Positions 44,080 to 51,643 of a stretch of DNA of 55,551 nt are shown here, one piece after another. The first letter of the stretch is position 1, and every line of letters starts with the position of its first letter. The translations under genes were made by a program, and so were the position numbers. This DNA is from a virus, in the IMG/VR virus record IMGVR_UViG_3300012920_000049, positions 1 through 55,551 of that record, one strand, 5' to 3'. The notes under the pieces are model-generated. The model saw only the letters and a list, made by a program, of their open reading frames with translations. It was not told the origin of the DNA and made no database searches.

Positions 44080-44288
44080 TAGCTCTTTCTCATGAAAGTG
44101 TGTTCAATCATTATAACACTAACTTTCAATTAATGCAACACCACAAGTATTCGTTGACTGAATTAGACAATATGATACCTTGGGAAAGAGAGATTTACAT
44201 TAAGTTATTAATGCAACATCTTAAAGAAGAAAAAAGTAGACAAGAAGCCGAGAACGCAAAAATCAGAGCTCAGTCTAAAAGAAGATAA
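44076..44288 (+). CDS. 51: gp51-like hub assembly protein, expressed by -1 frameshift from gp26
   Basis: Open frame with 'SVFNHYNTNFQLMQHHKYSL', 'TELDNMIPWEREIYIKLLMQ' and a basic helical end. The 'DNMIPWEREIY' motif is typical of gp51/T-type chaperone extensions in marine T4-like phages. Internal initiation could only use a GTG at 44100 that has no Shine-Dalgarno, whereas the frame is open back to the slippery site, giving 70 residues added to gp26. Its place just before the tape measure parallels the G/GT genes of lambda. Confidence 0.7.
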   Translation, partial: LIALSHESVFNHYNTNFQLMQHHKYSLTELDNMIPWEREIYIKLLMQHLKEEKSRQEAENAKIRAQSKRR

Positions 44289-44298
44289 GGAAAACATT

Positions 44299-44685
44299 AT
44301 GGCGGACACAATCATAAAGGAAAATAATACGACTAACGAAGTCGAGATTTCCCTAGACAAATATATGAAACTTATCGACCAGTTAGATGAACAGGAAGAT
44401 AAGATTAAGGAAATGCAAGAAGAGGCCAAGAAAGCTAGGTCACAACTTGCACCACCTAAAAGAAAATTCATGGATTTGTTTTTAGACGACAATGATATAA
44501 ATGAGAAATCAATTATTGGTTTTATCTCATTTGCATTAATGACTGTATTCGGTATTTGTGATTTGGTCACTGCATTCGCAGGTAAAGACCTAGTAATCTC
44601 GGATACTATTTACACTTCATTTGTTGTTGTGACACTAGGTGCATTTGGTATTAGTGAAGCAGGAAAAGCCTTCGGCGGAAAATAG
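44299..44685 (+). CDS. Membrane protein with coiled coil and two TM segments
   Basis: A 128-residue protein: an N-terminal coiled coil ('LIDQLDEQEDKIKEMQEEAK'), a basic linker, then hydrophobic segments 'IIGFISFALMTVFGICDLVT' and 'IYTSFVVVTLGAFGISEAG'. It lies between the gp26/51 chaperones and the tape measure, with an AAGGA Shine-Dalgarno. A holin-like or tail-tip/membrane role is possible. I do not recognise a named family. Confidence 0.7.
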   Translation: MADTIIKENNTTNEVEISLDKYMKLIDQLDEQEDKIKEMQEEAKKARSQLAPPKRKFMDLFLDDNDINEKSIIGFISFALMTVFGICDLVTAFAGKDLVISDTIYTSFVVVTLGAFGISEAGKAFGGK

Positions 44686-44696
44686 GACTCGTATAA

Positions 44697-47234
44697 ATGG
44701 ATGACGGAACCAAGAGTATAAGAGAACAACGGGAAGATTTAGCTAAAGAAATCAAAGACGTTAATGCTAAACTGAAGCCTGGTTTTCAAAAAATCATATC
44801 AGATTTAGAAGAAGTTTCTCCACAAGTTGCTAAGATAACTGCAGACTTTAGGGAATCTAGTAAGGATTCCTTTACGGGTGCATTGGCAACTAGAAAATTA
44901 AAAAACCTCACTGGTCTTGTCGACAAATATATGAAAGAGGGTGAATCAGCCCTTGACCCTAAAGAACTCAAACAATTACAATCAAACTTCTCACAAGAAA
45001 TTGATGGTGTAATGGAAACCTTCGACTTTGAAGGAATGAGAAATGCACAATTAGAATTCAATGCAACTCAAGACGCATTAATAGAACTTGAAGACAAAAA
45101 ACAAGCAAGACTTGAAGTTGCACTTAAAAGAAATAATGTTCTCGGTCAATTAGATAAAAAGATTGACGATGCACGTGCAAAATCATTTGGTTTACAAGGT
45201 GCAGCCTTAAACGAGAACACTAAACTCATAGAAGATTTACAATCACAAAGAAAAGAAAAACAAGACGAAATCACTGCAGCCTTTGATAGAGAGATTGCAC
45301 TAGAGAAAAAATCATTAGAAGAAAAGAAAGAAGCACTCTCAGAATCTACTGAAGCATATCAAAAAGGTTTAGAACAAGCAACTAAATTTGAAGGTATGGA
45401 GAAGTTCAGTAGTGGTATTGAAGAACTAACTGGAATTGATATACTTGGTTTTGCTGATACAGTCACTAAGAAAGTAAATGCAATTAGTGACGTTATGGGT
45501 TCAATCGGTGGTGTCTTAGGTGACGCAGGTAAAGGACTCAAAGATAAAGTCGGTGGTTTCATGGAAGGTTTCAAAAACCTTCTTACACCTAAAGCAAAAG
45601 AAGGTGGTAAAGACGAAGGTGTTATCGGTGGTGCATTAAAAGATAAAGCAAAAGGAATGGCTGCTGGTATGTCTTCTGACCAAGCAGATAAGTCAACTGG
45701 TATCACAAAGAAAGCAGGTAAGAGTGGTGGTTTCTTAGGTGCAATTGCAAGAGGTGTTAAAAGATTTGGTGACTCTAAAGTATTAAAAGGTGCATTGACA
45801 CTTGCGATACTTGGTGGAACAATCGGTATTCTTGCAGTCGGACTTAAAGCATTCCAAGGTTTAGATTTCAAAACACTATTAACTGGTTTTGTTGCACTTG
45901 GTGGTTTAATACTATTTGCAAGATTAATCGGTAAAGCAACAATGGGTATCTTAAAAGGTGCCGCTGCTATCTTTGTATTAGGTGCCTCATTAATCCCATT
46001 TGCATTTGCACTTAACTTAATGAAAGACGCAGGTATAGGAACCATAGCTGCAATTGCAATCGGTCTTACTGTTCTTGGAGTAGCAGCCTCAATACTAGGT
46101 GGTATGCTTCCTGTTATTGCACTAGGTGCTGTTGCAATCGCATTACTAGGTGCAGCTCTAATTCCATTTGCATATGCAGCTCAACTAGCTGCACAAGCAT
46201 TCAATATGTTCATAACGGATATATTGAAACTAAGTTTAGTTGATGGTGGAAACTTAATTCTAGTTGGTGTTGGATTAGCAGCTATTGGTGCTGGTCTAGT
46301 TGCAATGACTGGTGGTGGACTCATAGGAAGTTTATTAGAAGGATTAGGAAGTCTATTCGGTGCAAAATCTCCTATGGAGAAAGTGACTGACTTTGCAAAA
46401 GGTTTAGAAGACGTTGACATGACTAAGATAGTTGACCTAGGACAAGCATTCGAAAAATTACAAAATGCAGAAGGTGCTATAATGTTATTCAGTAATGTTG
46501 ATGCGAAAGCAAAAGGTCTAAAACGATTTGCAGAAGGTATAGACGAACTAACTGCCGCACTAATCAGATTAGAAGAAGGAGCTCCTAAGAAACAAAGTTG
46601 GTGGGATAAAATGACTGCACTTGCAAGTAAAGTCATGGGAACAACACCACAACAAAGAACTGAAGAACAGATTGCACAATCCGAAGATAGATTAGTTAGA
46701 AAACAAACTGCTCGTGACCAAGTTCAAGTAGACCCAACTGGTAGGAACGGCCCAGTGACAGATAGTGCAATGTCATGGGAAATGTGGGAAACCAAACAAA
46801 AACTTCTTGCAGATAGAGCAGAAGCATTCCCTGAACATGAAAAAATGCGTCAAGAGTTTATGTCGGGTAAAGGTGAAATGGAAACTGCAACTGCAGAAAT
46901 GCAAGCAGAAGAAATTAGATTGTCTAGATTACAACAACAGATGATAGAACATAATATTGTTGCAAGACAAAAATTCGGAATACCACACTTATATTCACCT
47001 GATGAAATTGCAGCTGCTGGAGTTCAAGACCAAGGTGGTCAAATCGCAGGTGCAAGAGAAGACGCAGGAATGGGTGGACAAGGACAAGGTGCTCAAGTTG
47101 CAATGGCTAACAGCACAAACCTAATGATGAGTGGTCAAACTTATAATGATATCAATCCACCAAGAGTAAACAATGACGATGCTTCAGTCTATAAGTATGG
47201 TGGTGGTATGGGATATGGAGAAGACGACTTCTAG
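44697..47234 (+). CDS. 29: Tail tape measure protein (gp29-type)
   Basis: An 845-residue protein. The N-terminal ~230 residues are strongly coiled-coil ('IREQREDLAKEIKDVNAKLK', 'EKKSLEEKKEALSESTEAY'). A glycine/lysine-rich region follows, then several hydrophobic G/A/L/I segments between ~360 and 550 ('LTLAILGGTIGILAVGLKAF', 'IPFAYAAQLAAQAFNMFI'), and a polar C-terminus. This is the standard tape-measure architecture, and it follows the G/GT-like chaperones. It is larger than T4 gp29 (590), so the tail may be longer. The stop overlaps the convergent gene's stop. Confidence 0.82.
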   Translation: MDDGTKSIREQREDLAKEIKDVNAKLKPGFQKIISDLEEVSPQVAKITADFRESSKDSFTGALATRKLKNLTGLVDKYMKEGESALDPKELKQLQSNFSQEIDGVMETFDFEGMRNAQLEFNATQDALIELEDKKQARLEVALKRNNVLGQLDKKIDDARAKSFGLQGAALNENTKLIEDLQSQRKEKQDEITAAFDREIALEKKSLEEKKEALSESTEAYQKGLEQATKFEGMEKFSSGIEELTGIDILGFADTVTKKVNAISDVMGSIGGVLGDAGKGLKDKVGGFMEGFKNLLTPKAKEGGKDEGVIGGALKDKAKGMAAGMSSDQADKSTGITKKAGKSGGFLGAIARGVKRFGDSKVLKGALTLAILGGTIGILAVGLKAFQGLDFKTLLTGFVALGGLILFARLIGKATMGILKGAAAIFVLGASLIPFAFALNLMKDAGIGTIAAIAIGLTVLGVAASILGGMLPVIALGAVAIALLGAALIPFAYAAQLAAQAFNMFITDILKLSLVDGGNLILVGVGLAAIGAGLVAMTGGGLIGSLLEGLGSLFGAKSPMEKVTDFAKGLEDVDMTKIVDLGQAFEKLQNAEGAIMLFSNVDAKAKGLKRFAEGIDELTAALIRLEEGAPKKQSWWDKMTALASKVMGTTPQQRTEEQIAQSEDRLVRKQTARDQVQVDPTGRNGPVTDSAMSWEMWETKQKLLADRAEAFPEHEKMRQEFMSGKGEMETATAEMQAEEIRLSRLQQQMIEHNIVARQKFGIPHLYSPDEIAAAGVQDQGGQIAGAREDAGMGGQGQGAQVAMANSTNLMMSGQTYNDINPPRVNNDDASVYKYGGGMGYGEDDF

Positions 47235-47788
47235 AAAAAGTCCTCCAACGAACCTTCTTTACAATCTACTAAATCTCCTTCCATAGAATCTAACACTTCT
47301 TTTGCTTCGTCAACTGAAATCTTAAACCATTCACCATTACATACAACTCCTCTTTCAGTTAGAAGTTGTTGAAACTCTAGTTCTCCTTGTCTTCTATTTT
47401 TAAACCATTTGTAATATCTTAGTTCATAATCTCTGAAAGGACTTCCAGTTTGATATCCATTACACCTATCTTGTGCAACGGAAGCTTTACCAGTGCATAC
47501 CCATTCGGGATAAGCAGGATTTGTAATTATATAAACGTCACCACTTAACACTTTATCTTCTAAACTCTTTGCAAGTGTTAACATATCTTCCCGACTTTCG
47601 ATACCTTTGGGTGGAATAATTTTATCTATACTTCCTCCCTGTTGTAGATATCCGTCAATAGTTCTCCATTCAACCTTATAAAAGATTCTACCCTTTTCGT
47701 CCATTTGGTGATTGACTCCATTCTTTCTCCATGTATGTCCGTCCCATTTCTTTCCGTCACTACGGATATCACCATACTCGGGTTTCAT
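47231..47788 (-). CDS. GIY-YIG / T5orf172-like nuclease-domain protein
   Basis: A 185-residue protein. Residues ~84-145 fit the GIY-YIG/T5orf172 pattern: 'VYIITNPAYPEWVCTGKA', R108 in 'DRCNGYQTGSP' and an acidic 'QGELEFQQLL' (E136 or E138). The preceding region has 'DGKKWDGHTWRKNG', possibly DNA-binding. It could be a homing-type or host-DNA nuclease. It is encoded convergently with the tape measure; the two stops share CTAG at 47231-47234. It overlaps the gene upstream by 4 nt. Confidence 0.7.
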   Translation of the reverse strand: MKPEYGDIRSDGKKWDGHTWRKNGVNHQMDEKGRIFYKVEWRTIDGYLQQGGSIDKIIPPKGIESREDMLTLAKSLEDKVLSGDVYIITNPAYPEWVCTGKASVAQDRCNGYQTGSPFRDYELRYYKWFKNRRQGELEFQQLLTERGVVCNGEWFKISVDEAKEVLDSMEGDLVDCKEGSLEDFF

Positions 47789-47994
47789 TCTTTCCAGTCG
47801 AATTTATGTTTTAAATGTCTAGGGATAACCTTAGTCTTATCTTTATGAATCTGAGTAGACCCATGTGAGGGTGTTTCTTTACGAACTTTAATTTCAGGTT
47901 TTGGTTTGCCAAAGATTTTCTCCCAGTTCTCTGAGTATAAATCTTCGTTAGAGTTCCTTCTTTTGGAACCCTTTCCACCATGCCAATTACTCAT
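47785..47994 (-). CDS. Small basic conserved phage protein
   Basis: A 69-residue protein starting 'MSNWHGGKGSKRRNSNEDLY', typical of small T4-like marine phage proteins, ending 'VIPRHLKHKFDWKE'. The frame is open to 48081, but those 29 extra residues overlap the small TM gene, so ATG 47994 is chosen. Function unknown; the basic, glycine-rich start suggests nucleic-acid binding. The stop overlaps the next gene (ATGA). Confidence 0.65.
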   Translation of the reverse strand: MSNWHGGKGSKRRNSNEDLYSENWEKIFGKPKPEIKVRKETPSHGSTQIHKDKTKVIPRHLKHKFDWKE

Positions 47995-47996
47995 AT

Positions 47997-48116
47997 TTAA
48001 AATAGTGAAGGTTGGAAATTTAAATAGATATAGATTGCACCTATCAAACAAACTATACCTACAACAGTAGAGATTATCCACTGTCTTATAATTCTCTGTT
48101 CTCTTTTACTTCTCAT
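47997..48116 (-). CDS. Micro membrane protein (39 aa), coupled to bS21
   Basis: A 39-residue ORF: basic start '[13 protein letters not shown]', then one hydrophobic helix '[19 protein letters not shown]'. The ATG at 48114-48116 overlaps the TGA of the bS21 gene as ATGA, a strong sign of coupled translation, and the stop lies just before the next ATG. Likely an inner-membrane micro-protein of unknown role. Confidence 0.6.
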   Translation of the reverse strand: MRSKREQRIIRQWIISTVVGIVCLIGAIYIYLNFQPSLF

Positions 48117-48349
48117 CGAATATGTCTATAACCTTTCATAGAAGCACGTTTAGCTTCTATTTTCTTTCTACGTTTAATCTCTTGATTCTTTTGATTCCTT
48201 TTAGTGTTAGGTTTCTCATAATATTGTCTATCACGGCATTCTTGAACGATACCTTTACGTTCACATGCTTTTTTGAATCTACGTAGCATTCTATCGAAAG
48301 GTTCGACATTTTTATTCTTAGGATTAATTCTTGGTTTTACACTCGGCAT
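48113..48349 (-). CDS. rpsU: Ribosomal protein bS21, phage-encoded
   Basis: A 78-residue homologue of small-subunit protein bS21: '[20 protein letters not shown]' and '[20 protein letters not shown]' followed by a lysine/arginine-rich tail, matching the bacterial 'EPFDVALRRFKRSCEKAGI...EFYEKPTTxRKR' pattern. bS21 sits near the anti-Shine-Dalgarno of 16S rRNA. Phage copies are known from marine viruses and may bias host ribosomes toward phage messages. It is followed by a coupled micro membrane protein. Confidence 0.92.
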   Translation of the reverse strand: MPSVKPRINPKNKNVEPFDRMLRRFKKACERKGIVQECRDRQYYEKPNTKRNQKNQEIKRRKKIEAKRASMKGYRHIR

Positions 48350-48350
48350 A

Positions 48351-49238
48351 TTAACTAAAAAATTGTTCTAAAGATTCTACTTTATTCTTTATTTTATCTG
48401 AGTTAGAAACTAACTCCCCACTTTTACGAAACACTAAAATGAACTCATGCACTTTTGCAGTGTATCTTTTACTTGCACACTTACCTGCTTGTAAGGCTGC
48501 AAATATGGTGTCGTTCTTCATTACAATAATGTCATGAAGATTTAGACCAGCCATTGTGAACATATTTATGGTATCTGAATGGAAAGGAATGTATTCACCA
48601 CCTTTTCTCCAATCACCACAAACCCATACACAAAACCCGCCAGGTTTCAACACACGTTCTATATTCTGTCCACATATTTCTATACGATTACGGAACTCAG
48701 TATAACTTCTAATATCAGATAACTGACCTTCTGCACTTTCGTATCTTTCTATGTCACCATAAGGTGGACAAGTCATAACTAAGTTTGCACTCTCATCATC
48801 TGTATGGGACATTTCACACCCGTCACTCTCTATGATATCATAGTATCCGTCAAAAGAATGTCTTCCCATTTCTTCTCTAACTTTTTTTACTGTTTCGGGA
48901 GATACGTCATAACCAATGTAATCTCTTCCTAATTTAGCAGACACGAATGCACGTGTCATTCTTCCAGCAAAAGGGTCAACGATTGTATCACCAACCATAG
49001 ACCAATAGTGAACTATATTCTCACATAAACCAGCATGAAACTCTGACATCATTAAACCATTAGGAAGACGAGGACAAACACCTCTCTTTTCTTCATACGC
49101 AGTTAAGTATGCGTCGTCCCAATTGTTCTTAGATGATTTAGTTGGTGTTATAACTGACTGAGGGTTCCAACCAAACTGGTCGATAACCCTTTCGTTTTCG
49201 TTCCATGGTAGAACGTTTTTATAATATTCACTTTTCAT
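48351..49238 (-). CDS. DNA methyltransferase (N4/N6-type)
   Basis: A 295-residue SAM-dependent DNA methylase. Motif IV-type '[13 protein letters not shown]' (CPPY at 157-160) replaces S/TSPPY. Motif I-type '[17 protein letters not shown]' and '[14 protein letters not shown]' bind SAM. '[20 protein letters not shown]' is the usual motif after the catalytic loop. The target recognition region is small. The target site is not readable from sequence. The ATG overlaps the stop of a possible small ORF (ATGA). Confidence 0.82.
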   Translation of the reverse strand: MKSEYYKNVLPWNENERVIDQFGWNPQSVITPTKSSKNNWDDAYLTAYEEKRGVCPRLPNGLMMSEFHAGLCENIVHYWSMVGDTIVDPFAGRMTRAFVSAKLGRDYIGYDVSPETVKKVREEMGRHSFDGYYDIIESDGCEMSHTDDESANLVMTCPPYGDIERYESAEGQLSDIRSYTEFRNRIEICGQNIERVLKPGGFCVWVCGDWRKGGEYIPFHSDTINMFTMAGLNLHDIIVMKNDTIFAALQAGKCASKRYTAKVHEFILVFRKSGELVSNSDKIKNKVESLEQFFS

Positions 49239-49404
49239 AATCTATTAAAGTGTGAAGTCACCCCACGCCTTACAGCAACCCGTTCTTCACCAATCAACTC
49301 CGCACCTGTAATGATGTTGTTGATTTTTCCCTTACTAAGCACCCCCTAATTTCCACGGCCTTAGTGTTGTAGTCGTCTTTATTCACGGACACATTTTGAA
49401 ACAA
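49235..49404 (-). pseudogene. Possible small frameshifted ORF between gp32 and the methylase
   Basis: This 187-nt gap is more GC-rich than its surroundings. One frame (TTG 49404 or GTG 49392 to TGA 49294) reads 'VSVNKDDYNTKAVEIRG'. The -1 frame from a run of five G's at 49342-49346 (GTG 49342) reads 'VLSKGKINNIITGAELIGEE' and '[15 protein letters not shown]', ending at TGA 49235 that overlaps the methylase ATG as ATGA. Together they would make a ~56-residue protein broken or recoded at the G-run. Unrecognised. Confidence 0.35.
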
Positions 49405-49425
49405 ACGACTACCCCAAATTAGAAA

Positions 49426-50325
49426 TTAACTATCTGAAGCTAACTTCTTAAAGTAATCCATCGCGTCGTCTTCTTCCACTTGTGGTGAAGATTCTGCTGA
49501 TGCGATTACAGGTTCTTCTGCAACACTTTCAGTGTTCACGTTAGACCAAGGCACTTCGTCTAAGTCTTCAGCAACACTTTCTGCAGTTGCATTAGATACA
49601 GTCCCAGTTAAACCCAACACTCTATCGAGTTTCTCTTTGAGTTCCTCGTAGGTTTTGAATTCACTTGGTGCAATCACTTCTTGCAATGAATGAGTTTGAT
49701 TATTTATATCATTCAATTGATTTTCATCGTCAAAAAGTGGAGCAGGTGTATCGAACTCTGATTTATCATAGTTCCAATATCCGTCTACTTTTCTGATTTT
49801 GATTTTGAAGTTTGCACCTTCACCTCTTAAATCAAAAGGATTGATTGCTTGTTCATCGTCAAACGCTGGTGATATTGCTTCTTTGAGTTGTTCAAAGATT
49901 TTTTTACCATATCTGTATTTGAATACTTTACCTTCGTTATCAGGATTTTTTGGGTCTGAGATAACATAGACATTGGACACATAGTGTAAACGTCTTTTTT
50001 GTTTACGTGCAATCTCTTTGTTTGCTTCAATCCCAGTATTCCATAACTGAGTATTGTATTCGGACACTGGGTCTTGTTTACCAAGAGTCGTTAAAGACTT
50101 CTCGATATACCAACCGCCTGGCCCTTGGAACCCGTGGTCAAAGTAAGATACCCAAGGCATTTCTTCGTTTTCGGGAGTAGGTAAGAAACGAACTACTGCA
50201 TAACCATTACCAGTTTTATCTAATTCAGGTTTCCAGTAAGTATCGTCTGAATAGGACTTTTTTGCACCTTCAGTAGGTGAAGCAGATTCCATAGCTGCTC
50301 TTAGTTTATCTAATGATGTCGACAT
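49426..50325 (-). CDS. 32: Single-stranded DNA-binding protein gp32
   Basis: A 299-residue T4 gp32 homologue that coats ssDNA in replication and recombination. Matching segments: 'YWKPELDKTGNGYAVVRFLP', 'DHGFQGPGGWYIEKS', 'VISDPKNPDNEGKVFKYRYG', 'GANFKIKIRKVDGYWNYDKS'. The T4 zinc-binding cysteines are absent: the region reads 'EKSLTTLGKQDPVSEYN'. The C-terminus is acidic, as needed for partner binding. It lies beside gp59, as in T4. It has an AGGAG Shine-Dalgarno and a dual-promoter, hairpin leader. Confidence 0.95.
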   Translation of the reverse strand: MSTSLDKLRAAMESASPTEGAKKSYSDDTYWKPELDKTGNGYAVVRFLPTPENEEMPWVSYFDHGFQGPGGWYIEKSLTTLGKQDPVSEYNTQLWNTGIEANKEIARKQKRRLHYVSNVYVISDPKNPDNEGKVFKYRYGKKIFEQLKEAISPAFDDEQAINPFDLRGEGANFKIKIRKVDGYWNYDKSEFDTPAPLFDDENQLNDINNQTHSLQEVIAPSEFKTYEELKEKLDRVLGLTGTVSNATAESVAEDLDEVPWSNVNTESVAEEPVIASAESSPQVEEDDAMDYFKKLASDS

Positions 50326-50371
50326 TGTATTCTCCTATTGTATCGCATTGTATTAGCATTTTATCTTTGCA

Positions 50372-50389
50372 TAGAAACCTTAGTTCCTA
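50372..50389 (-). promoter_or_regulatory. Hairpin in the gp32 leader, possible autogenous operator
   Basis: Minus strand TAGGAAC-TAAG-GTTTCTA forms a 7-bp stem with one G-U pair and a 4-nt loop, starting about 10 nt after the sigma70-type -10 box. A ~35-nt A-rich, unstructured stretch then leads to AGGAG and the ATG. T4 gp32 represses its own translation through a similar layout of 5' structure plus unstructured tract. Confidence 0.45.
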
Positions 50390-50396
50390 TACTCCT

Positions 50397-50425
50397 ATTA
50401 TAGTGTATTACTGATAATCCTACAA
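50397..50425 (-). promoter_or_regulatory. Sigma70-like promoter for gp32
   Basis: Minus strand -35 TTGTAG (50420-50425) and -10 TATAAT (50397-50402) separated by exactly 17 nt. It lies ~72 nt upstream of the gp32 ATG and would give early/host-type transcription. Confidence 0.7.
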
Positions 50426-50448
50426 GAGGGTTTCTCAGAAATACCATA

Positions 50449-50456
50449 TATTTATA
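50449..50456 (-). promoter_or_regulatory. T4-type late promoter box upstream of gp32
   Basis: Exact TATAAATA on the minus strand, 123 nt before the gp32 ATG and ~24 nt upstream of the sigma70-type -35. It gives gp32 a second, late promoter. Confidence 0.6.
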
Positions 50457-50516
50457 TAATTTATTTTCTTAGGATTTGTTTTTTTATACATAATAATGTT
50501 ATGTCTATAACCCGCT

Positions 50517-51107
50517 CTATATACACAACTCTTTGAGTAGGTCTTTATACTTCTTATAATCAACACTTATAAAACTCTTATACTTGTTAATCCTATTCTG
50601 TATGTCGGGGTAGACGAGGGTTTCGGAAATTAGTCGTTCCCAATCCTTCGTAAATCCTATGATTTCGTCCATTATACAAATCGTTTCGAGGGATATCTTC
50701 TTACCCATAAACTGTTTAAGTAATATGGGGTGTTGTCCGTTCTTCACTTCTAACACTTGATTGATATTCTTCTTACGTAGTAAATCAGACACTTCCGTTT
50801 CAAAAAGATACGATAGTTTCTGATTCCTATTCTTCCAATCTTTATAGACTTTGACACACTCATTATCAAGTAAGTCACCTGCCCATAAATCTTTTAAAGA
50901 CAAGTTTGCAATATAAAAATCTTGCAATTCTTGTTTGTGGGTTTTGAACAATTTACCAAAGTGGTATTTGTCCTTACGTTTTAGAAAAGAATTGATATCA
51001 CTTTTCACTTTACCATTGTATTTTATAAAGTCATAATCCTTAGAATGGAAATGCAACTTTATTCCAAGGTAAAGTGTATATGCATCATATCCTTCTCTAC
51101 TTGTCAT
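50517..51107 (-). CDS. 59: Helicase loader gp59
   Basis: A 196-residue protein of the T4 gp59 family that loads the gp41 helicase on gp32-coated forks. Matching segments: 'SREGYDAYTLYLGIKLHFHS', 'YDFIKYNGKVKSDINSF' (T4 'YDVIKYNWCMRVSD'), 'RKDKYHFGKLFKTHKQEL' and 'FYIANLSLKDLWAGDLLD'. All-helical, basic. It lies between the small Sm-like gene and gp32, like the T4 33-59-32 order. Confidence 0.92.
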   Translation of the reverse strand: MTSREGYDAYTLYLGIKLHFHSKDYDFIKYNGKVKSDINSFLKRKDKYHFGKLFKTHKQELQDFYIANLSLKDLWAGDLLDNECVKVYKDWKNRNQKLSYLFETEVSDLLRKKNINQVLEVKNGQHPILLKQFMGKKISLETICIMDEIIGFTKDWERLISETLVYPDIQNRINKYKSFISVDYKKYKDLLKELCI

Positions 51108-51395
51108 TTAAGTGACAATCTTTTTTTCGGGTGGAACTGCAATACCACTTACTGCAGTTTTATGTGCTTCAGCAACTTCTTGATTACACTTCGAAATAAA
51201 AACATATGAACCAAATATCATTTCTGTTGGGTTCACTTCACCTGTCACTGCAACACCTTTAGAGAAACCCATTCCTCCTTCGGGTGTATTGACAATCATT
51301 TTTGGGTTTCCTAGTGTCACTGGTTTAGTCGAAACTAACTCACCAACATATTCACCACTGGTAGCAACAACTGCTACTATATCACCTTTCTTCAT
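51108..51395 (-). CDS. Conserved small phage protein, Sm/KOW-like
   Basis: A 95-residue protein starting 'MKKGDIVAVVATSGEYVGEL', a beta-barrel pattern reminiscent of Sm-like or KOW domains, followed by 'PVTLGNPKMIVNTPEGGMGF' and a conserved 'FGSYVFISKCNQEVAEAHKT'. Found in marine T4-like phages in the gp33-gp59 neighbourhood. Function unknown; an RNA- or protein-binding role is only inferred. The stop abuts the gp59 start. Confidence 0.65.
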   Translation of the reverse strand: MKKGDIVAVVATSGEYVGELVSTKPVTLGNPKMIVNTPEGGMGFSKGVAVTGEVNPTEMIFGSYVFISKCNQEVAEAHKTAVSGIAVPPEKKIVT

Positions 51396-51403
51396 AATAA
51401 CTC

Positions 51404-51643
51404 CTAATCTGAAAAGAATGAGGTTATACTTCCTTTGGAATTATTTCCTCGGTTAATTAAATTTAAACCAGCTGCTTCTGCTTCTAGTTTGTCTTTAAGA
51501 GGTTGTGTTAATAATCTCTTTGCACTTTCGGGTTCGATATTGTTTAAATCACAAACCTTTACAATTGCAGACATAACATCTGCACCACGTCCTTTGACTA
51601 ATAGTTTTTCAACTTGTTCTGAAAATTCTTTACGTGTAATCAT
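51404..51643 (-). CDS. 33: Late transcription co-activator gp33-like
   Basis: A 79-residue helical protein: 'ITRKEFSEQVEKLLVKGRGA', 'DVMSAIVKVCDLNNIEPESA' and 'KRLLTQPLKDKLEAEAAGLN', with a C-terminal 'GSITSFFSD' that could bind the sliding clamp. It resembles the gp33-like late-promoter accessory proteins of marine T4-like phages and occupies the T4 position (33-59-32). Divergence and short length make this a moderate call. gp55-type late boxes in the window support the presence of such a factor. Confidence 0.6.
   Translation of the reverse strand: MITRKEFSEQVEKLLVKGRGADVMSAIVKVCDLNNIEPESAKRLLTQPLKDKLEAEAAGLNLINRGNNSKGSITSFFSD

Noticed and set aside
44100-44288. gp51 as an independent gene from GTG 44100
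   Set aside because: No Shine-Dalgarno precedes the GTG and the frame is open upstream to the slippery site; frameshift expression fits better, though internal initiation is not excluded.
45359-46045. Minus-strand open frame of 228 codons within the tape measure gene
   Set aside because: Shadow of the alanine/glycine-rich hydrophobic segments of the tape measure; proline/serine-rich translation with no start signals.
50361-50447. 28-codon ORF starting 1 nt after the late box upstream of gp32
   Set aside because: No Shine-Dalgarno, overlaps promoter and leader hairpin, and the translation is not protein-like.
50490-50512. ACATAA/TTATGT inverted repeat after gp59 as a terminator
   Set aside because: On the transcribed strand it is followed by A's rather than T's, and the stem is weak and AT-only.
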